From contig CAZRBG010000116.1 in assembly GCA_964598225.1 (NCBI GenBank), positions 1-9,348 on the forward strand: a stretch of DNA of 9,348 nucleotides. Direction: 5' to 3'. Position 1 is the first letter of the stretch. Every line of letters begins with the position of its first letter. Positions 1 to 5,678 of the stretch are shown here, one piece after another. Source of the DNA: SG8-4 sp964598225. GTDB taxonomy: Bacteria > Planctomycetota > Phycisphaerae > Sedimentisphaerales > Anaerobacaceae. The position numbers and the translations under genes are program-made. Below the pieces are notes generated by a model that did no database searches, had not been told where the DNA came from, and saw only the letters and a program-made list of their open reading frames with translations.

Positions 1-221
1 GATCAGGAGACGTAGTGTAGTGGGGCAGTCACGCGGCGAAGCCGCTTAGTCCAATTTGACTTTTTTCAGGAAATTCTCGTGGTATTTTCGGTTTTTTTCA
101 AAACTTGCGGCCGTTTTAGCACGATATTTGGTCTGAGAAGTGCCCGGAATCGACCAACCACCTTGCTTATGACGGATTTGACCTCTATTCCAAGATTTTT
201 TTGGGACTTATGAACTTTTTC

Positions 222-251
222 TTGACGTAAGCATAGGCGATTTGGTACAAA
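222..251 (+). promoter_or_regulatory. Weak candidate sigma-70 promoter for the secreted protein gene
   Basis: TTGACG (222-227, five of six matches to the -35 consensus) and TACAAA (246-251, four of six to the -10 consensus) are separated by 18 bp. Transcription would begin near 258, leaving a leader of about 290 nt before the ATG at 550. Four other TTGAC motifs in the region have no good -10 partner at normal spacing. This is inference from consensus matching only. Confidence 0.2.
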
Positions 252-536
252 TAGTATAGGTGAAGTCTGTGGATTTTCTAGGTTTCATGCCTTGCCGACC
301 GGCGCGGCTACTCCACTAAACTGACACCTGTTGAGAGTTGTTAACTTAGGTAAAAGTGAGGCCGCTGAAGTCGTATGCTTCGGATTTGACATACTTAACT
401 TGACGCCCGACCTCATGTACAAGGAAGGAGATGAAGTCACATCGTAACGGAATTGTCCTGGGCAGGAACTTTATAGGGCGTTTAGTTTAGGACAAATGTC
501 TTTATCGGCCTTTTCTTTAATTTTCATGGTTTTATG

Positions 537-542
537 AAGGAG
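537..542 (+). promoter_or_regulatory. Ribosome binding site for the secreted protein gene
   Basis: A perfect AAGGAG ends seven bases before the ATG at 550. It fixes that ATG as the start, which is also the one that gives a proper signal peptide. Confidence 0.8.
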
Positions 543-549
543 ATTAGTA

Positions 550-3500
550 ATGTTTAGAAAATTGTTTCTAATGGCTTCGGCCGTTCTTGTGCTGAGCCTT
601 GCGGGCCCCGCCGCGGCCATTGGACCGAGCGGCTGGTTCGACGAGGATATCAACACTACGGGCGGCAGCGCCGAAGAGAGCGACGGTACGTTTAGCGTTT
701 CAGGCGACGGTGCCGACATTTGGGGCACCGCAGATGCTTTCCACTATACGTACAAGTTATTGGAAGGCGACGGCGAGATGGTTGCACGCGTAGTTAGCAA
801 CGGCTCGGGGTCCAACGCCTGGGCAAAGGGCGGCGTTATGATTCGTGAAGAACTCACGCCCGGCTCCACACACGCCATGGCAGTCGTAACCGGAGGCGAG
901 GGCGGCGGCGCTGCATTCCAGTGGCGTCCGGACACCGACGGCGATTCCTTATCCGCCCACGGTCCGTCTCCTACAGTCTCACCGCCCCACTGGGTCAGAA
1001 TAGTGCGTGAAGGCAACACCTTCAGCGGCTTTCTATCCCCGGACGGCACTAACTGGACTCAGCAGGGTACTGACACCGATATAAACATGGGCGACAGCGT
1101 ATACATCGGCCTGTGCGTAACATCGCACGCCGGCGGGGAGATTCGAACGTATGAGTTCGACAGCGTAAGCTGGATAGGCAACACTACAGACGCTCCGCCG
1201 CAATTGACCGCTTACGAGCCTTCGCCCGCCGATGGTGCACTGCACCCGGAAACATGGGTTAGCACAGGCTGGCAGCCGGGAGAAACCGCTGTTTCTCACG
1301 ACGTTTATTTCAGCGATGTCCTGGCCGATGTAGAGGCCGGCGCCGAGGAAGCATTCATTGGAAATCAATCTACGCCGTCCTTTATCGTGGGCTTTACCGG
1401 ATTTGCTTATCCTGACGGCCTGGTTCCGGGAACTACGTATTACTGGCGAGTCGACGAAGTCGAAGCAGATGGAACCACGCACACAGGCGATATTTGGAGC
1501 TTCAGTGTCCCACCGAGGACGGCATACGCTCCGGATCCGGGAGACGGCGCCATATTTGTTCCTGAGGACGTAACCCTGAGTTGGGAGCCCGGATTCAATG
1601 CGAAATTACACACCGTTTATTTCGGCGATGATTTTGACACTGTGGCCAATGCCACCGGCGGCGATCCTATCGGCAACACGACCTTCCAACCTGGTGCGCT
1701 GGAACTCAACAAGACCTATTACTGGCGCGTGGATGAATTCGATCCTCCGACGACGCACACAGGCGAGGTCTGGAGCTTCACGACAACTCTGCCCGGTCTG
1801 GGAACAGGCGTCATGAGCAGATGGGAAGACTTGAGCGGCACAGATATTAACGCGCTCAAAGACAGTGTGAACTACCCGGACGATCCTGACGTGACTGAGG
1901 AGATCGACGAATTTCAGTGGAACGGACAGGATCTCGACAACTACGGCGGCCAACTCGAAGCATGGGTGTATGTACCTGCGACAGGTGACTACACATTCTG
2001 GCTCTGCACCGACGACCAGGGTGAACTGTGGCTTAGCAGCAACGACGATCCTTCCAACACCTCGCTCGTCGCCAGCATACCGAGTTGGGCCAGTGTGGAT
2101 GAATGGACCAAGTTCCCATCGCAGAAGTCCGAGCCTGTTCCGCTGGTAGGCGGCGAGAAGTACTACATCATGGCGATCTGGAAAGAAGGCGGCGGCGGCG
2201 ATCATTGCCAGGTAGCCTGGCAAGGCCCCGGTATTCCAGAGCGGACTATCATCCCGGGCAGCAATCTGTCCCCGTTCGAGCCTGTAAAGGCATTCGGCGC
2301 CAATCCCGCCAATGGGGCGGTCGACGTAAAGCAGACACCCACACTGAAATGGAAACCGGGTATTCATGCGGAATCGCATGAGGTCTACTTCGGCAGCGAT
2401 GAAGCGGCCGTGGCCGGCGCCACCAAGGCCTCGCCCGAGTATAAGGGCAGCCAGGCCCTCGGCGAAGAAAGCTTCGAGCCGGGCACGCTCGCGTGGGACA
2501 GCACTTTCTACTGGAGAGTCGATGAGGTGGCCACAGGCGATCCCAACAGCCCCTGGGTCGGCTCTGTCTGGAACTTTACGACCGCCGATTTCCTGGTCGT
2601 TGATAATTTCGAGGACTACACCGACAACGACGCGGAAGGTGAAGCGGTCTGGCAGACATGGCTCGACGGCTTCGGCGTCGATACCAACGGCTCTCAGATC
2701 GGCAATGCAGTTCCTCCCTATATGGAACTGAATACGGTTCAGCAGGGCCGCCAGTCGGTGGAATTGTTCTACAACAATACCGGCGGCGTGACGAATTCAG
2801 AAGTCGAACGACCTCTGGAGTTGGTGCGCGACTGGACTCAGAACGGCGTCGACGAATTGTTGCTGTGGTTCCACGGTCGGCCGGCATCCGACGGCAGCTT
2901 CGTGGAAGGCCCGGTCGGCACGTTTACGATGACCGGCTCAGGCGCCGATATCACCGGTGATTCCGATGAGTTCCATTACGCTTACAAGACTCTCACCGGC
3001 GCCGGCTCTATCATCGCAAGAGTCAACAGCGTCGAGGACACTCATGCATGGGCCAAGGCCGGTGTGATGATTCGCGGCAGCCTTGATGCGGATGCCCAGC
3101 ACGCTATGACGTTCATAACGCCCGACAACGGCGCTGTCTTCGAGTACCGTCTGGACGTTGGCGGCGACAACGTCGGTGCGGCCGGACAAGAGGCCGACGT
3201 TACCGCTCCGCACTGGGTGAAAATCGAGAGAGATATAGGCGGCAATTTCAGTGCCTCGCACTCGGCCGACGGCTCGAGCTGGCAACCGCTGGGGCTCTCG
3301 GAAAACATCCAGATGGGCTCGACGGTCTTTATCGGTTTGGCGCTTACCAGTCACGATGCGGCCGCGACAACCGAAGCTGTGTTCTCCAACGTAACCATAA
3401 CCGGTAACGTCACCGGTCAGTGGACGAACCAGGATATCGGCATCGCCAGCAACGCAGCCGAGCCGCTCTATGTAGGCATCGCCAATGCTGCGGGTGCGCC

Positions 3501-3723
3501 TGCGATTGTGCCGCATCCAGATCCTCTGGCGGCGCAGATCGACGAGTGGACGCCATGGCCTGTCCCGCTGTCGGAATTCGAGGCTCAGGGTATTGACCTG
3601 ACGGATGTCCGCAAGTTGGTGATCGGCCTGGGCGCCAAAGGCGGCGCAGCTTCCGGTGGTTCGGGAAGCATCTTCCTGGACAACATCACGGTGCGAAAAC
3701 CGGAACCGGAGCCGCAACAGTAA
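550..3723 (+). CDS. Secreted multidomain beta-sandwich protein (DUF1349-like, FN3-like WRVDE repeats, PA14-like)
   Basis: This 1057-residue exported protein has no catalytic domain that I recognise and probably binds carbohydrate or a surface. The N-terminus is a classic signal peptide: basic FRK, a hydrophobic core, then PAAA, with cleavage likely after Ala23. Domains in order: a DUF1349/concanavalin-like sandwich (about 46-211); two FN3-like modules (about 219-320 and 325-414) with YYWRVDE at 297-303 and 390-396; a PA14-like domain (about 415-575, with YVPATGDYTFWLCTDDQGEL inside); a third FN3-like module (about 580-678, FYWRVDE at 653-659); then a jelly-roll-like domain that begins at VVDNFEDYTD (683) and finishes with the GSGSIFLDNITV strand near the C-terminus. 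A second DUF1349-like copy (about 790-955) lies inside that last domain. The tail is KPEPEPQQ, with no PEP-CTERM, dockerin, LPXTG or type IX signal visible. The gene stands alone between a long leader and a strong terminator. Domain names are by recognition and no substrate can be assigned. Confidence 0.88.
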   Translation: MFRKLFLMASAVLVLSLAGPAAAIGPSGWFDEDINTTGGSAEESDGTFSVSGDGADIWGTADAFHYTYKLLEGDGEMVARVVSNGSGSNAWAKGGVMIREELTPGSTHAMAVVTGGEGGGAAFQWRPDTDGDSLSAHGPSPTVSPPHWVRIVREGNTFSGFLSPDGTNWTQQGTDTDINMGDSVYIGLCVTSHAGGEIRTYEFDSVSWIGNTTDAPPQLTAYEPSPADGALHPETWVSTGWQPGETAVSHDVYFSDVLADVEAGAEEAFIGNQSTPSFIVGFTGFAYPDGLVPGTTYYWRVDEVEADGTTHTGDIWSFSVPPRTAYAPDPGDGAIFVPEDVTLSWEPGFNAKLHTVYFGDDFDTVANATGGDPIGNTTFQPGALELNKTYYWRVDEFDPPTTHTGEVWSFTTTLPGLGTGVMSRWEDLSGTDINALKDSVNYPDDPDVTEEIDEFQWNGQDLDNYGGQLEAWVYVPATGDYTFWLCTDDQGELWLSSNDDPSNTSLVASIPSWASVDEWTKFPSQKSEPVPLVGGEKYYIMAIWKEGGGGDHCQVAWQGPGIPERTIIPGSNLSPFEPVKAFGANPANGAVDVKQTPTLKWKPGIHAESHEVYFGSDEAAVAGATKASPEYKGSQALGEESFEPGTLAWDSTFYWRVDEVATGDPNSPWVGSVWNFTTADFLVVDNFEDYTDNDAEGEAVWQTWLDGFGVDTNGSQIGNAVPPYMELNTVQQGRQSVELFYNNTGGVTNSEVERPLELVRDWTQNGVDELLLWFHGRPASDGSFVEGPVGTFTMTGSGADITGDSDEFHYAYKTLTGAGSIIARVNSVEDTHAWAKAGVMIRGSLDADAQHAMTFITPDNGAVFEYRLDVGGDNVGAAGQEADVTAPHWVKIERDIGGNFSASHSADGSSWQPLGLSENIQMGSTVFIGLALTSHDAAATTEAVFSNVTITGNVTGQWTNQDIGIASNAAEPLYVGIANAAGAPAIVPHPDPLAAQIDEWTPWPVPLSEFEAQGIDLTDVRKLVIGLGAKGGAASGGSGSIFLDNITVRKPEPEPQQ

Positions 3724-3796
3724 GCGTAAGCGATTGAGATCTTCGGGCCGATAATACGGTTCCGGCGATCAAAGGTTGCGGTAACTTAGTTTGAAC

Positions 3797-3837
3797 ACGG
3801 GGCCTATACCAATTTGGTATAGGCCCCGTTCGTTTTT
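3797..3837 (+). terminator. Strong intrinsic terminator after the secreted protein gene
   Basis: A perfect 14-bp stem, ACGGGGCCTATACC (3797-3810) paired with GGTATAGGCCCCGT (3816-3829), encloses AATTT, whose outer A and T can add a fifteenth pair. It is followed at once by TCG and five T (3833-3837). It lies about 75 bp after the TAA. On the other strand the stem is followed by GTTCAAAC rather than a T-run, so it would serve the convergent sigma-factor gene less well, although the hairpin separates both units. Confidence 0.9.
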
Positions 3838-3868
3838 CGGACCGGCGACGGTCAAGCCTGGTGCCGGG

Positions 3869-4690
3869 TCAATCGTAGTTCATGCACTCGTAGAGTTTGG
3901 TGAGCGCATCACGCCGGAGCTGTCTGATTCTCTCCCGCGTCAGCCCCATTTTCTTGCCGATCTCCTTGAGCGGCATAGGTTTTCTGCCGTCGAGACCGTA
4001 ATGCAGTCTCAGAATATCCGCTTCCCGCGGCTCGATCTTGTCCAGCAATTTCAGGGCTTTTGCCCTCTCTTCACGGGCAACCATCGCGTCTTCCGGCCTG
4101 CCGGTGTTTTGATCCTCAAGGATCGTCTCGAGCATCAGATCTTCGTCGACCTCTTCTCCGCTGTAATTTTCTCCTGTAGAGCTCAGTACCTCTACAACGC
4201 GATGGATGACTTTGGCCTTGCGAAGCGGCACCTGCATGATCTCGGCCATCTCTTCGACCGAGGGTGTTCTGCCGATCGTGCTTTCCAGCTCCGAGATGGT
4301 GTGCCGCCACTGGTTTATCAGCGAGACCATGTAAGTGGGAATGTGAACCGGCTGGACGTTTTCCAGCAGCGCGCGCTTGATGCTCTGCTTTATCCACCAT
4401 GCGGCGTAAGTGCTGAAGCGAACGCCGCGATCGGGATCGAAATAATCAACGGCCCTTATCAAGCCGAGATTGCCCTCCTCTATCAGGTCGCCGAGGCTCA
4501 TCCCGCGGTCGCCGTATTTCTTTGCGATGTTGACGACAAGCCTGAGATTGCTTCGTACCAGTTGCTCTCTGGCCCACTGGTCATTTTGCTCGGTAACCAG
4601 CGTGCCCAGCTCCTTTTCCTGCTCCTTCGTCAGCAGGGATGCTTCGTCAATCTCCCTGAGATACTCTTTTATAGTGGCGTCAAAAGCCAT
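3869..4690 (-). CDS. Sigma-70 family RNA polymerase sigma factor, RpoD/SigA type
   Basis: This cytoplasmic initiation factor binds core RNA polymerase and recognises -10 and -35 promoter elements. The 273-residue product carries a short region 1.2 (IKEYLREIDEASLLTKEQE, residues 7-25), region 2 (about 44-108, including LVRSNLRLVVNIAKKYGDRG, the core-binding DLIEEGNLGLIRAVDYFD segment and FSTYAAWWIKQSIKRAL for -10 melting), region 3 (about 112-190, VHIPTYM then the GRTPSVEEMAEIM helices) and region 4 (about 211-266, READILRLHYGLDG then the helix-turn-helix LTRERIRQLRRDALTKL). It lacks the acidic region 1.1 and the large non-conserved insert of long primary sigmas, so it resembles compact group 1/2 factors. 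Whether it is the housekeeping sigma or one of several paralogues cannot be decided here. The ATG at 4690 is preceded by AGGAG at good spacing. The gene is divergent from apt and convergent with the secreted protein gene. Confidence 0.95.
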   Translation of the reverse strand: MAFDATIKEYLREIDEASLLTKEQEKELGTLVTEQNDQWAREQLVRSNLRLVVNIAKKYGDRGMSLGDLIEEGNLGLIRAVDYFDPDRGVRFSTYAAWWIKQSIKRALLENVQPVHIPTYMVSLINQWRHTISELESTIGRTPSVEEMAEIMQVPLRKAKVIHRVVEVLSSTGENYSGEEVDEDLMLETILEDQNTGRPEDAMVAREERAKALKLLDKIEPREADILRLHYGLDGRKPMPLKEIGKKMGLTRERIRQLRRDALTKLYECMNYD

Positions 4691-4718
4691 GCCTCGCTCC
4701 TGCTGTTTATTTTATGGG

Positions 4719-4747
4719 ACTATAGCCTCCTTGCCGGACAAACAAAT
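4719..4747 (-). promoter_or_regulatory. Candidate promoter of the sigma-factor gene
   Basis: Read on the minus strand, TATAGT (4724-4719, five of six to the -10 consensus) lies upstream of the start with room for a leader of about 22 nt that still contains the AGGAG ribosome binding site. The -35 is poor: ATTTGT or TTTGTT at 16-17 bp spacing (4747-4741). It may be weak or activator-dependent. Consensus matching is the only support. Confidence 0.3.
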
Positions 4748-4784
4748 CCAAATGAAATATCGGTCAGAACGAGCCGCGGGTTAA

Positions 4785-4796
4785 CCACGCGCGTGG
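4785..4796. promoter_or_regulatory. Perfect 12-bp palindrome CCACGCGCGTGG
   Basis: CCACGCGCGTGG is fully self-complementary with no spacer and is flanked by AA and AAAT. It lies about 60 bp upstream of the candidate -10 of the sigma-factor gene, a position compatible with a dimeric regulator. No family can be assigned from the motif, and CG-rich palindromes also arise by chance in GC-rich DNA. Confidence 0.35.
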
Positions 4797-4806
4797 AAAT
4801 TTCTCC

Positions 4807-4891
4807 CCCGGCACCAATTCCGCCTCGTATCCGAGACAAAGCGGGCGCGGTGAGCGATCGGAACCTGACGACAGTCAGAATTGGTGCTGGG
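4807..4891. repeat. Long-range 14-bp inverted repeat enclosing small hairpins
   Basis: CCCGGCACCAATTC (4807-4820) pairs with GAATTGGTGCTGGG (4878-4891). There are thirteen Watson-Crick pairs and one G-U pair if read as + strand RNA; on the minus strand that position is a C-A mismatch. The 57 enclosed bases contain CTCG-TATC-CGAG (4824-4835), CGC-GGTGA-GCG (4846-4856) and CTGAC-GACA-GTCAG (4865-4878), the last sharing G4878 with the outer stem. This could be a structured RNA or a DNA-level element. No known RNA family was recognised. Confidence 0.45.
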
Positions 4892-4903
4892 TACCAAAAG
4901 ATG

Positions 4904-4938
4904 AGGTTATCAGCATGCGCCTTGCACTCTGATAACCT
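4904..4938. repeat. 10-bp inverted repeat AGGTTATCAG / CTGATAACCT
   Basis: AGGTTATCAG (4904-4913) and CTGATAACCT (4929-4938) are exact reverse complements separated by 15 bases. There is no T-run after either arm, so it is not an intrinsic terminator. The CTGATAA half recurs twice downstream, at 4965 and 4987, which makes an operator more likely than a simple hairpin. Confidence 0.5.
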
Positions 4939-4963
4939 GTTTCCTCCGCAGGATGCCTTAGGC

Positions 4964-4995
4964 ACTGATAATCACTACCTGATCTACTGATAATC
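4964..4995 (+). promoter_or_regulatory. Two exact ACTGATAATC direct repeats, candidate operator upstream of apt
   Basis: ACTGATAATC occurs at 4964-4973 and 4986-4995, 22 bp start to start, close to two helical turns. A partial copy, CCTGATCTA, lies between them. The CTGATAA core is shared with the inverted repeat at 4904-4938. The second copy ends 11 bp before the candidate -35 of apt, a usual site for a regulator. The regulator itself is unknown. Confidence 0.4.
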
Positions 4996-5006
4996 TCCAT
5001 TAAGAC

Positions 5007-5035
5007 TTGCATTTCGCCTTTTAATAGCGTATAGA
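5007..5035 (+). promoter_or_regulatory. Candidate promoter of the apt-OPT cluster
   Basis: TTGCAT (5007-5012) and TATAGA (5030-5035) are separated by 17 bp. The -10 matches four of six consensus bases and the -35 three of six. Transcription would start near 5042, giving a leader of about 60 nt before the apt ATG. The weak -35 beside CTGATAA repeats fits regulated expression, but this is inferred. Confidence 0.35.
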
Positions 5036-5104
5036 ACGTACAACCGTGTCATTACCTGTAAATGGTGTGAAACATCGCACCCTGTGGCTATGAAAGGCGC
5101 GTCT

Positions 5105-5635
5105 ATGACCGAACGAGACATCGACCTGAGCAAGTACATTCGCGAAATCCCCGACTGGCCTCAGAAGGGGGTTCTTTTTCGCGATATCATGCCGCTCCTG
5201 GCCGATCCCAAAGCGTTTCCGGCGGCGATTGACAAACTCTCGGCCGACTTTATCGATAAGGGTATCGAATATGTGGCCGCCGTCGAGGCCAGGGGATTTA
5301 TCTTCGGCTCGGCGGTTGCTGAAAAGCTCGGCGCCGGTTTCGTCCCGATCCGGAAAATAGGCAAGCTCCCCTGGCACACCGAGAGCATCACATACGATCT
5401 TGAATACGGCACGGATACGCTTGAAATACACCGCGACGTTTTCAACGGCGGCGCCAAGGTTTTGATGGTAGACGACCTGCTGGCAACCGGCGGCACTATG
5501 GCGGCGGCCTGCAAGCTTGTGGAGAAGACGGGAGGCAAAGTCGTCGGCGTTGTTTTTTTGATAGAGCTGACAGCCTTGGGCGGACGAGAAAAAATATCCG
5601 AGTACAACGTGAAATCAATCATTTCATTCGATTAA
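5105..5635 (+). CDS. apt: Adenine phosphoribosyltransferase
   Basis: Apt converts adenine and PRPP to AMP and pyrophosphate, a one-step purine salvage reaction in the cytoplasm. The 176-residue product has the usual bacterial length and family landmarks: IREIPDWPQKGVLFRDI near the N-terminus (12-28), EARGFIFGS (61-69), the flexible catalytic loop region RKIGKLPW followed by YDLEYGTDTLEIH (83-109), and the PRPP-binding signature VLMVDDLLATGGT (119-131) with its paired Asp residues. I chose the ATG at 5105 because AAAGG (5093-5097) lies seven bases upstream and the length before the IP(D)WP motif fits homologues. In-frame GTG at 5084 and ATG at 5090 would add seven or five residues but have no ribosome binding site. 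It is the first gene of a probable operon with the OPT transporter, 43 bp downstream. Confidence 0.95.
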   Translation: MTERDIDLSKYIREIPDWPQKGVLFRDIMPLLADPKAFPAAIDKLSADFIDKGIEYVAAVEARGFIFGSAVAEKLGAGFVPIRKIGKLPWHTESITYDLEYGTDTLEIHRDVFNGGAKVLMVDDLLATGGTMAAACKLVEKTGGKVVGVVFLIELTALGGREKISEYNVKSIISFD

Positions 5636-5664
5636 CCTTCTCAAGAATATCCCAAAACGCTGAC

Positions 5665-5673
5665 AAGGAGAGT
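5665..5673 (+). promoter_or_regulatory. Ribosome binding site deciding a GTG start for the OPT transporter
   Basis: AAGGAGAGT ends five bases before the GTG at 5679. There is no competing ATG nearby at good spacing, so the unusual start codon is well supported. Confidence 0.75.
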
Positions 5674-5678
5674 CAACA

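Larger units (their letters stand above)
1..549. other. AT-rich non-coding leader upstream of the secreted multidomain protein gene
   Basis: No convincing gene is visible in these 549 bases. They are AT-rich with several T-runs (61-66, 92-98, 196-202), unlike the GC-rich genes that follow. TTGAC occurs five times on the + strand (starting at 56, 178, 222, 386 and 400), and the 10-mer CGGATTTGAC is repeated exactly at 173-182 and 381-390. TTGACG at 222-227 followed after 18 bp by TACAAA (246-251) is the best promoter-like pair, but it is weak. A 19-codon ORF at 431-490 follows an AAGGAAGGAG run. A small hairpin (GCGGC-GAA-GCCGC, 33-45) sits near the left edge. The upstream neighbour lies outside the window, so this may also contain the tail of another transcription unit. 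Confidence 0.6.
4691..5104. other. Divergent intergenic region between the sigma factor and apt, rich in inverted repeats
   Basis: This 414-bp stretch carries no gene that I can support. From left to right it holds the sigma-factor ribosome binding site and a candidate promoter on the minus strand, a perfect 12-bp palindrome (4785-4796), a 14-bp long-range stem (4807-4820 with 4878-4891) enclosing smaller hairpins, a 10-bp inverted repeat (4904-4913 with 4929-4938), two exact ACTGATAATC repeats (4964-4973 and 4986-4995) and a candidate apt promoter (5007-5035). Long open frames that cross it on the + strand are extensions of the antisense shadow of the sigma gene. Separate entries give details. 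Confidence 0.7.

Noticed and set aside
33..66. Hairpin GCGGC-GAA-GCCGC followed by a run of six T, as a terminator of an upstream gene.
   Set aside because: The T-run starts 15 bases after the stem, too far for an intrinsic terminator, and the stem is only five pairs.
3842..3868. CCGGC ... GCCGG pairing just after the sigma-factor stop, as its own terminator.
   Set aside because: The stem is about five pairs with a long loop and no T-run on the minus strand.
4726..4732. AAGGAGG on the minus strand, a strong ribosome binding site sequence upstream of the sigma gene.
   Set aside because: No ATG, GTG or TTG follows at usable distance, and it falls in the spacer of the candidate promoter. The AGGAG next to 4690 serves the real start.
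3791..4990. A 399-codon open frame on the + strand opposite the sigma-factor gene.
   Set aside because: It is antisense to a clear sigma-70 gene, starts inside the terminator hairpin, has no ribosome binding site or recognisable protein features, and follows from the codon composition of the real gene.
5084..5104. Upstream apt starts, GTG at 5084 and ATG at 5090.
   Set aside because: Neither has a ribosome binding site, while the ATG at 5105 has AAAGG at good spacing and gives the usual N-terminal length.
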